Shown here piece by piece: positions 6,615-13,198 of a stretch of 24,550 nucleotides of DNA. Position numbers and translations under genes: made by a program. Every line of letters starts with the position of its first letter. Position 1 is the first letter of the stretch. The DNA comes from DATGEO01 sp035310015. Its GTDB lineage: Bacteria; Chloroflexota; Dormibacteria; Dormibacterales; Dormibacteraceae. The notes below the pieces were generated by a model. That model made no database searches. It had not been told where the DNA came from and was given only the letters and a program-made list of their open reading frames with translations. The stretch spans positions 1 to 24,550 of the forward strand of contig DATGEO010000110.1 in the NCBI GenBank assembly GCA_035310015.1, read 5' to 3'.

Positions 6615-8278
6615 GCACCGCCCTCCTTGATGTACGTCACCCACGCGGAGTCGAGCGCGTCGCCGTCCATGCTGCCCCAGCCGGTGGCGAAGTCCCAACC
6701 CGTGGTCGCGTCGTAGGCGAGGTTGTTGCCGGCGGTCACGTCGTGGAAAGGCGAGGCGGGGAGCTTCGTCTCGTTGGCGCCCATCCAGTAGATCGCCGGG
6801 TTGGCGAAGCCGACCTGGCGGAGCCCCTTCTTCTTGAGGTCCTGGTTCACCAGCGCGATGGTGGCCGCCCACAGCGGCGTGGCGGCGGAGGTGCCGCCGG
6901 CCTGGGTGTCCTCGCCGGCGAACACGATGTGGAACCCGGTGATGGGATCGGCGTCGGCCGCGACGTCAGGCACCTGGCGAAAGCCGTGGCCGTTGGCGTT
7001 CTCCACCGCGCGCTGCCAGTCGGGGATGGCGAAGTACTGGCTCGGTCCGCCCCCGGTGCCGGTCTCGTCGATCGGACTGCCCCAGGCCGCCTCTTTGTAG
7101 TAGGCGCCGGTCGTCGACTCGAAGACGGTGGTGCCCCCCACCGCCGTCACCGTCGGCAGCGTCGCCGGAAAGCTGGGCGAGATGTCCTGGTCCACGCCAC
7201 AGGTGTAGGCGCCGTTGTCGCCGCTGGCGACGAAGTGCGTCATGCCCTGCGCGACCGCGCGATCCTCGACGCCCGCATACGTGCCGCGGTGGCCGCCGGC
7301 CGTCTCCGCCTCGCACACGCCGAGGCTCTCGCTGATGATCGAGCCGAGGTTGTCGGTCACCAGCTGGTCGAAGGCCCGGTCGAGGAACACGAACTGCGGC
7401 CCGGCGGAGTAGACGACGAGCTTGGCCTTGGGCGCGATCTCGTGGGCGATCTCGAGGTCGAGCACAGTCTCGCCCTGTGGCTTTTCGGGCGTGCCCCAGT
7501 TGGAGTTGTGCTTGATCGTCAGCAGCGGGTCGAAGGGCGGCAGGCCGAACTCCGAGGCGAACTTGTTCAGGTCTTTGATGTTGGCCTGGGGCAGCGATTC
7601 GATCTCCGGGAAGAGGATCGTCTGGCCCGTGCCGTCCAGGCCACGGTCGCGAAGCGGGTGGAGGTTGTAGAAGGCCATCACGTCGGCAGGCTTCAGCCCG
7701 CCGGACCTGACCGCGTAGCTCCGAGTGCGGCGGTAGCTGTCCAGCCCGGTGACCCCGGTGACGACGGCCGCGAGCGGTGGGGCGAAGGCCGGCGAGTCGA
7801 GCGTGGCGAAGAAGACCGTGCCGTCCCGCTCGCGATAGCGCTCGATGTCGACGCGCAGCAGCGCGGCCACCGCCGGCGCCGGGCCGTCCGCCTCGATCAG
7901 CGTCGAGCCGGGCCGCCACGTCGCGGGCAGGCCGCCCGCGGTGAGAAACCGCACCGCCGCGGCGGCGAGCAGAGGGTCGGGCCCGAACTGCGAGCGGTAC
8001 TCGGCCGGGCTCACCGTCCGGCCCGCGGCCTCGAGCGCGTGGAGCCGGCTCGCCTGCCTCGTCTGGAGCGAGAAGTCGAGAGCGACCTGCACGCCGGCGC
8101 CGGCCGGCCCGAGGCGGGTCGAGGCGCGGATGGCCTGCGCGAGCGTCGGCGCGACGGGAGTGGACTGCGCCGGCACGGCCGGCACCTCGGATCGCGCGGT
8201 CGACGGCGCCGCGGGCTGCGAGCCGCACGCCGCGGACAGCACCAGCGCGATGGCGGCGGCGGCGCGGAGCGAAGTCAT
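6611..8278 (-). CDS. Sedolisin (S53) serine-carboxyl peptidase precursor, probable lipoprotein
   Basis: The precursor is 555 residues. A hydrophobic N-terminal signal ends in LSAAC at 15-18 with Cys18 (LSAACG), a lipobox-like site with Ser rather than Leu at -3, followed by an A/P/S-rich spacer. Residues ~50-190 match an S53 activation pro-domain. The catalytic residues are visible: Glu270 and Asp274 in GETVLD, the oxyanion Asp354 in ASGDNGAY, and nucleophile Ser464 in GGTSAATP. The Ca-binding end (HDVTAG...TGWDFATGWGS) is present. Sedolisins are secreted acid-active endopeptidases, so the protein is likely an active surface or secreted protease. Its ATG overlaps the upstream stop (ATGA) and its stop overlaps the next start (GTGA). 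Confidence 0.92.
   Translation of the reverse strand: MTSLRAAAAIALVLSAACGSQPAAPSTARSEVPAVPAQSTPVAPTLAQAIRASTRLGPAGAGVQVALDFSLQTRQASRLHALEAAGRTVSPAEYRSQFGPDPLLAAAAVRFLTAGGLPATWRPGSTLIEADGPAPAVAALLRVDIERYRERDGTVFFATLDSPAFAPPLAAVVTGVTGLDSYRRTRSYAVRSGGLKPADVMAFYNLHPLRDRGLDGTGQTILFPEIESLPQANIKDLNKFASEFGLPPFDPLLTIKHNSNWGTPEKPQGETVLDLEIAHEIAPKAKLVVYSAGPQFVFLDRAFDQLVTDNLGSIISESLGVCEAETAGGHRGTYAGVEDRAVAQGMTHFVASGDNGAYTCGVDQDISPSFPATLPTVTAVGGTTVFESTTGAYYKEAAWGSPIDETGTGGGPSQYFAIPDWQRAVENANGHGFRQVPDVAADADPITGFHIVFAGEDTQAGGTSAATPLWAATIALVNQDLKKKGLRQVGFANPAIYWMGANETKLPASPFHDVTAGNNLAYDATTGWDFATGWGSMDGDALDSAWVTYIKEGGA
6621..6628 (-). promoter_or_regulatory. Consensus Shine-Dalgarno (AAGGAGGG) deciding the PrsW-like gene's GTG start
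   Basis: Read on the minus strand, AAGGAGGG ends six bases before GTG 6614. It lies inside the 3' end of the sedolisin gene. It is the strongest ribosome binding site seen in the long operon and shows that strong initiation is provided at this junction although the genes overlap. Confidence 0.7.
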
Positions 8279-9165
8279 GGGAACAGAGCTTCCCAGACCT
8301 CGGTCACGAATGCCACCTCGAAACCGAAAGATCGATAGAGCGCGGGCGCGCCGGTCGGGTTCATGCCGTCCACGTACAGCGAGGACGAGCGGGCCCCGGA
8401 TCGGTGCAGCCGGCCCAGGATCTCGGCCACGAGCCAGCGGGCGATTCCCCGGCGCCGATGGGCCGGCAGGGTGCCGACCGAGCCGACGATCCCGACCGGC
8501 TGCGCCCGTGTGTCGCGTCCGTAGGTCTCGATCTGGCCCAGGGTGATGGCCGCCGGCCGGCCCGAGGCGTCGACCGCGAGCAGGCACAGCGCGGGGTCGC
8601 GCCCGTTCATGAGCTCCTCCTCGCCGCGGATCGAGTAGCGCCAGTGATCCTCGAACGAGCGGTTGTGGACGTCGGACCAGACGCCACGTGCGACCTCGGC
8701 GCCCACGCGCAGCTCGTAGCCGGCAACCGGCTCGGCAGCAGGCGGCTCGGCGCCGAGCGATCGATCCATCCGCCACCACGGCCTCACGTTCACGAGCCCG
8801 AGGTCCGCGAGGCCGTCGCCCCGGCCATGGGGCACCCAGATCTGGGCCGCGGCGGCGCCGGCGGCGCGCGAGAACGCGATGCCCCACTCCACGAGGCGGT
8901 GGCGAAGCGTGACGTCTCCGGCGGATGCGACCGCAACCTCCACCCGCGTGATCACGCCGATGGCGTAGGCGCGGTTCGTCACGACCACGGCGCCGTCGAG
9001 CTCGCTGCCCGGGTCGCCGGCCACGCGCGAGCAAGCCTCCCAGTCGATGGCGGCGAGCGCCCGCTCCATCCAGCGCCCGGGCACGGTCTCGCGCCGGCCC
9101 TCGACCGCCTCCCGGGTGAGCAGGCGGATGAACGCGGCCCGGTCCTCGGTCCGGCCCGGCCTCAA
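8275..9165 (-). CDS. Two-domain GNAT acetyltransferase (MshD-like architecture)
   Basis: The protein is 296 residues. The second half is a clear GNAT domain: 'VGSVGTLPAHRRRGIARWLV' gives the acetyl-CoA loop (RRRGIA), followed by 'LYVDGMNPTGAPALYRSFGF', the standard N...A..LY...GF ending. The N-terminal half (opening with LRPGRTEDRAAFIRLL) looks like a second, degenerate GNAT unit. Tandem GNAT layout and length resemble mycothiol synthase MshD, but no other mycothiol gene is in view and the assignment is not secure. The TTG start at 9165 overlaps the upstream stop as TTGA and is the only start I could place before the domain. The gene ends in ATGA with the sedolisin. Confidence 0.82.
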   Translation of the reverse strand: MRPGRTEDRAAFIRLLTREAVEGRRETVPGRWMERALAAIDWEACSRVAGDPGSELDGAVVVTNRAYAIGVITRVEVAVASAGDVTLRHRLVEWGIAFSRAAGAAAAQIWVPHGRGDGLADLGLVNVRPWWRMDRSLGAEPPAAEPVAGYELRVGAEVARGVWSDVHNRSFEDHWRYSIRGEEELMNGRDPALCLLAVDASGRPAAITLGQIETYGRDTRAQPVGIVGSVGTLPAHRRRGIARWLVAEILGRLHRSGARSSSLYVDGMNPTGAPALYRSFGFEVAFVTEVWEALFP

Positions 9166-10535
9166 GTCGTCGCGCTCGCGACGACCTCGCGGACCTCCGG
9201 CACCTCGAGCCTGATCTGCCCCTCGAGCTCGGTCTCCACCTGGTGCGCGTGCTCCAGGCTGACATCGCCCGAGAGCGCTGCGGTGACGTAGGCGTAGATG
9301 TGGCCGTGGCGGTCGCTCAGCTCCACGTCGACGGTCCGGCGCACCTCGGGGTGCGACCGGACCACCTCGCGGATGCGGGCCGCGAGCTGCGCGTGCTGCT
9401 CGGTCACGTCCTCGCCGCGGATGACCGTCGGCTCCAGCGGCTCGAGGTGGATGTCGATGCGCGAGGCGTCGGGGAGCTCTTCGCGCAGGTTCTGCTCGAA
9501 CCGCGCCCGCGTCGCGTTGGCGGTGGCGAGGCTGATGTCGCCCCGCAGCTTCACGTGCATGGAAAGGTGCAGCGTGCCGTCGTTCTCGAGCTCCACCGTG
9601 ACGTTGTGCAGGTCGCGCACGCCTCCGTCGCGGGCGGCGGCGGCATGGATGCGCTCGACCAGGTCGCCGGACCGCTCCTGGCCCTCCACCTGGACGTTCA
9701 GCTCGAGCGACGGCAGCGCATCGCGCGCCGCGCGCTTGACGTCTTCGACCATCGCCTTCGCGGCTTCGACCGGCAGCATGCGCCGCGTGGCGATGCTCAC
9801 GTCACCGAGAAGCACCGGGCCGGAGCGGCGCAGGCGCACCGAGCGCACCTCGCGCACACCGTTGACGCGCATCGCCGCGGTGCGCACCGTGTCCACGGCG
9901 CCGGCCGGCGCTCGGTCGATGAGGATGTCGCCCGACCGCCAGATGAGCAGCAGAGCCGCGCGCGCGATCACCGCGGCGACGAGCAGCGCCGCCACCGAGT
10001 CCGCCCACGTCAGCCCCACGCGCACGAGCGCGAGGCCGGCGAGAACCGCCAGCGACGCGAGCACGTCGGAGAGCCGGTTGGTGGCGTCGGCCTCCAGCGC
10101 GGCACTGTCGGCGGCGCGGCCCACCGCGCGCAGCACGGCGGCGCGCCCGGACTCGATGACGATCGTCCCGACCAGGAGCGCGAACGCGTACCACGCCGCG
10201 TCGACCTCGTGGCCGCCGGTGAGCAGCCGGTGCACCGCCTCCACGGCGATGCCGCCGGCGGTGATGACGAGGATCACGCCCTCGGCGAACGCGGCCAGGT
10301 TCTCCGTCCGCCCGTGGCCGTAGGGGTGCTCGGTGTCCGCGGGCTTGCGCGACGTGCCCACCGCCACCAGCGCGAACGCGCTCGCGGCGACGTCCAGCAG
10401 CGAGTGCACGGCCTCGCTGAGGATGCCGAGGCTCCCGGTCAGCAGGCCGACGACCAGCTTGCCCGCCACCAGCAGCACGCCGATGGCCACCGAAGCGACG
10501 GCCACGAGCACCGGCCGGCGGCCGAGCGACGTCAT
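9162..10535 (-). CDS. Cation diffusion facilitator transporter with three tandem C-terminal dimerisation domains
   Basis: The protein is 457 residues, against roughly 300 for typical CDFs. The transmembrane domain covers about 1-210. Metal site residues are His44/Asp48 in HSLLD of TM2 and Asn153/Asp157 in NRLSD of TM5, where His/Asp is usual. The HPYGHGRTENLAA signature is intact. Residues ~212-286, ~290-367 and ~382-454 each look like a ZT_dimer (metallochaperone-like) domain with the pattern 'V..V..vrvr..g....vdv.v......s...A', so the cytoplasmic domain is tripled. Metal specificity (Zn, Fe, Mn) is open. ATG 10535 forms ATGA with the dehalogenase stop; an ATG at 10547 is an alternative start. 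Confidence 0.88.
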   Translation of the reverse strand: MTSLGRRPVLVAVASVAIGVLLVAGKLVVGLLTGSLGILSEAVHSLLDVAASAFALVAVGTSRKPADTEHPYGHGRTENLAAFAEGVILVITAGGIAVEAVHRLLTGGHEVDAAWYAFALLVGTIVIESGRAAVLRAVGRAADSAALEADATNRLSDVLASLAVLAGLALVRVGLTWADSVAALLVAAVIARAALLLIWRSGDILIDRAPAGAVDTVRTAAMRVNGVREVRSVRLRRSGPVLLGDVSIATRRMLPVEAAKAMVEDVKRAARDALPSLELNVQVEGQERSGDLVERIHAAAARDGGVRDLHNVTVELENDGTLHLSMHVKLRGDISLATANATRARFEQNLREELPDASRIDIHLEPLEPTVIRGEDVTEQHAQLAARIREVVRSHPEVRRTVDVELSDRHGHIYAYVTAALSGDVSLEHAHQVETELEGQIRLEVPEVREVVASATT

Positions 10536-11413
10536 GCCGACGTCCATCCGAGGATCAGCTCGGCGATCTCGGGGCCCTTGTCCTCCTGCAGCATGTGCGA
10601 GGCGCCGGTGATCTCGTGCACGCGCCCGGCCGCGCCCCGCAGGAGGTTGGCCATGGCCTGTCCGGTCTTCGGCGGAAAGACGGGGTCGGAGTCGCTCCAG
10701 CACACGAGCGCCGGGACCTCCCACTCCCTAAGCTCCTGCATGACGCGCAGCATCGCGGCCGCGTTCGGATCATCCGCCGTCAGCGGCACCAGCAGGGGGA
10801 AAGCCGCGACGCCCGCCTTCGCTTCGGGACCGGGCCACGGCGCCTCGTACGCCGCGAGCGTCGCCTCGTCGAGCTCGGTCGTGGTGGCGCCCTGGATGAT
10901 GCGGCCGACCGGCATGTCGCGACCCACGCGCTCGGCGAAGTTGCGCCACTGCATGAAGCCGGGCGTGGGCCAGCCCTTGGACGCGAACAGGCCGGTGTTG
11001 AGCGCCACGATGCGCGCGAAGCGGTCCTTCGACTCGGTCGCGACGCGCAGGCCGATCGGGCCGCCCCAGTCCTGCACGACGACAGTGATGCGGCGCAGGT
11101 CGAGATGCTCGACGAGAGCGCGAACCGACTCCACGTGCAGGTCGTACGTGTAGTCGGCGATCTCGAGCGGCTTGTCCGAGCGCCCGAAGCCGAGGTAGTC
11201 GGGCGCGATCACGCGAAATCGCGCGGCGAGCGGCGGGATCATCTTCCGGTAGAGGTACGACCACGTCGGCTCGCCGTGCAGCAGCAGCACCGGGTCGCCG
11301 GAGCCTTCGTCGACGTAGTGCACGCGCATGCCCTCGAATTCGGCGTAGTGCGGCGCGAAGTCGTAGCCCCGAAGGCCGGAGAACGCCGCCTCCGGCGTCC
11401 TGAAGCAGTCCAC
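10532..11413 (-). CDS. Haloalkane dehalogenase (HLD-I type alpha/beta hydrolase)
   Basis: The 293-residue cytoplasmic hydrolase is predicted to convert halogenated alkanes to alcohol plus halide. The oxyanion motif is HGEPTWSYLYRKM at 46-58. The nucleophile is Asp115 in VVQDWGGP, with halide-binding Trp116 beside it. A second candidate halide Trp is W156 in GFMQWRNF, the DhlA-like position. The acid Asp243 lies in WSDSDPVF, and His273 in GASHMLQ. All the residues needed are present, so it is likely active. Epoxide hydrolases share the fold but lack the Asp-Trp pair with HGEPTWSYL. The GTG start abuts the K+ channel's TAG with no gap. The substrate is unknown. Confidence 0.9.
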   Translation of the reverse strand: MDCFRTPEAAFSGLRGYDFAPHYAEFEGMRVHYVDEGSGDPVLLLHGEPTWSYLYRKMIPPLAARFRVIAPDYLGFGRSDKPLEIADYTYDLHVESVRALVEHLDLRRITVVVQDWGGPIGLRVATESKDRFARIVALNTGLFASKGWPTPGFMQWRNFAERVGRDMPVGRIIQGATTTELDEATLAAYEAPWPGPEAKAGVAAFPLLVPLTADDPNAAAMLRVMQELREWEVPALVCWSDSDPVFPPKTGQAMANLLRGAAGRVHEITGASHMLQEDKGPEIAELILGWTSA

Positions 11414-12424
11414 CTAGTTGAGGGCGTTGGCGGTTGCGAGCAGCTGGGGCTCGGAACCGAGCGCGATGATCAGGTCGCCTTCCTCGAGAGTCAGGTCCGG
11501 GCCGGGGTTGACGTGCAGCGATCCGTCGCGACGCCGCACCGCGAGCAGCTTGGCGTGCTCCGGGTCGAGCAGGCCCGCGCCGGCGACCGTCTTGCCGATG
11601 GCCTTGGTCTTCGGGCTGACGATGACCTCCTCGAGGCCGATCTCCGACTCGCCGTGGTGCAGCGTGTCCAGCACGTCCACGAGGCCAGGCCGAACGGCGA
11701 GCTCGGCCATCAGGTGACCCGCCATGCGGTAGGGCGAGATGACGCGGTCCGCGCCCGCCAGCTCCAGGCGGCGGACCGATTCGGGATGACCCGCGCGCGC
11801 GAGGATGTAGAGACGCGGGTTGAGCGTCCGCGCCGCCAGCGTGATGTACACGGCCCGCTCGTCCGAGTCGACCGCGGAGATGAGGCCCCTGGCGCGCTCG
11901 ATGCCGGCGGTCTTCAGGATCTCCTCGCTCGCGGCATCGCCTTCGACGTGCAGCTTCTCCTCCCTGTGCAGCCGCTCGAGCGGCTCCTCGCCGCGCTCGA
12001 CGATCACGTACGGCACCCGCTGGTGATCGAACTCGATGGCGATCTCGGTTCCGATGCGGCCGTAACCGCAGACGATGAAGTGGTCCTCGAGCGCGCCCAG
12101 CCGGGCCTCCATCTGGCGCTGCCTCCTGAAGACTCCGAAGCTGTTGTCGGCCAGCGTTTCGGCGAACACGCCGAACCCGAAAAGCATCGTACCCACACCG
12201 ACGACGATCAGTCCCGACGTGAAGAGCCTGCCCGCGACCGACAGCGGGTGGATCTCCGAGTAGCCGACCGTGCTGATGGTGATGATCGTCATGAAGAACG
12301 CGTCCAGGAAATTCCAGCCCTCGATCGTCATGTAGCCGGCGACGCCGGCCACGACCACGATCAGCAGCAGCACCGCCGGGAGCCGGAACCGCAGCAGCGG
12401 GTTCTGGATGTGCTTCCGGGTCAT
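11414..12424 (-). CDS. Two-TM potassium channel with RCK/TrkA-N and TrkA-C domains
   Basis: The protein is 336 residues. TM1 is at about 14-33, a pore helix precedes the selectivity filter TVGYS at 52-56, and TM2 is at about 66-88. The RCK NAD-binding fold follows with VCGYGRIGTEIAIEF (~118-132), the acidic 'VIVERGEEPLERL' strand and an 'VEGDAASEEIL' segment. A TrkA-C domain closes the protein ('VSPKTKAIGKTVAGAG' onward). This is the MthK/Kch-like layout, a ligand-gated K+ channel of the inner membrane. The last filter residue is Ser instead of the usual Gly. ATG 12424 overlaps the crotonase stop (ATGA). Confidence 0.92.
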   Translation of the reverse strand: MTRKHIQNPLLRFRLPAVLLLIVVVAGVAGYMTIEGWNFLDAFFMTIITISTVGYSEIHPLSVAGRLFTSGLIVVGVGTMLFGFGVFAETLADNSFGVFRRQRQMEARLGALEDHFIVCGYGRIGTEIAIEFDHQRVPYVIVERGEEPLERLHREEKLHVEGDAASEEILKTAGIERARGLISAVDSDERAVYITLAARTLNPRLYILARAGHPESVRRLELAGADRVISPYRMAGHLMAELAVRPGLVDVLDTLHHGESEIGLEEVIVSPKTKAIGKTVAGAGLLDPEHAKLLAVRRRDGSLHVNPGPDLTLEEGDLIIALGSEPQLLATANALN

Positions 12425-13188
12425 CTGTTCTTCTTGCGGCGCTTCTCCATGCGCTCGACCGCGCGCCAGTGCGCCGGCGCGACCCACGTCCGCGTGAAGG
12501 TCTCGATCGCTTCGTCCGCGAGCTCGGGGTGGCGGTGCGGGCGGATGGCGTCGACCGACCGCTTGATGCCGGCCACGGCAGCCGGCGGCGCGGCCGCGAT
12601 CTGACGCGCGAGCTCGCGCACCCGCGCGTCGAAGTCGTCGCTTGCCACCACCTCTTCCACGAGCCCCACCGCGACCGCCTCCTGCGCGCTCAGCACCCGG
12701 CCCGCCAGCAGCAGGTGCAGCGCCCGGCCGCGGCCGACGAGCGCGGCCAGCCGCTCCGATGCGCCCCAGGCCGGCATCAGGCCGAGCGAGATCTGCGTGA
12801 AGCCGATGCGCGCATGCGCCGCCGCGATCCGGAAGTCGCACGCGAGCGCCAGCTCGGCGCCGCCGCCGAAGGCATCGCCGTTGACCGCGCCGATCACCGG
12901 CACGGCCATGGCGGTGATGGCGTCCAGGGTGGCGCGCATTTGCCTGGCCATCGCCGCCGCCTCGTCGCCCGAGCGCATGTGCTCGAGCTCCTTCAGGTCG
13001 CCGCCCGCGCAGAACGCCCTGTCGCCCGCACCGCGAACGACCACCACACGCGCCCGCTTCGAACGCGCCTCCGCCAGCGCCTCGTCGAGCTCCGCCATCG
13101 TGCGCAGGGCGAGCGCGTTGCGCGCGTGCGGCCGGTCGATGGCGATGGTGGCGACCCCACGCGCAATCTCGACGCGGAGGTCTCGCAT
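12421..13188 (-). CDS. Enoyl-CoA hydratase/isomerase (crotonase) family protein with a substituted second acid
   Basis: The protein is 255 residues, full length for a single-domain crotonase. The oxyanion hole is formed by FCAGGD (59-64) and GDAFGGGAE (104-112). The first catalytic Glu (rat ECH Glu144) is kept as Glu112 in GGGAELALACD. The second (rat Glu164 in P-E-I-L-L-G) is Gln132 in FTQISLGLMPAWG. The protein may therefore not be a standard hydratase and could isomerise, decarboxylate or cleave an acyl-CoA instead. The C-terminal end is basic (MEKRRKKNR). ATG 13188 lies 10 bp after the fumarase stop. Confidence 0.88.
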   Translation of the reverse strand: MRDLRVEIARGVATIAIDRPHARNALALRTMAELDEALAEARSKRARVVVVRGAGDRAFCAGGDLKELEHMRSGDEAAAMARQMRATLDAITAMAVPVIGAVNGDAFGGGAELALACDFRIAAAHARIGFTQISLGLMPAWGASERLAALVGRGRALHLLLAGRVLSAQEAVAVGLVEEVVASDDFDARVRELARQIAAAPPAAVAGIKRSVDAIRPHRHPELADEAIETFTRTWVAPAHWRAVERMEKRRKKNR

Positions 13189-13198
13189 CGGGCCCGGC

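Noticed and set aside
6743..8338. 531-codon plus-strand frame opposite the sedolisin
   Set aside because: It is antisense to a peptidase with all catalytic residues; the composition is typical of shadow frames.
9243..12604. Very long plus-strand open frames (636 and 669 codons) opposite the CDF, dehalogenase and channel genes
   Set aside because: They are antisense to genes with clear catalytic motifs. Their translations are R/H/D/A-rich low-information sequence, as expected from antisense frames in GC-rich coding DNA.
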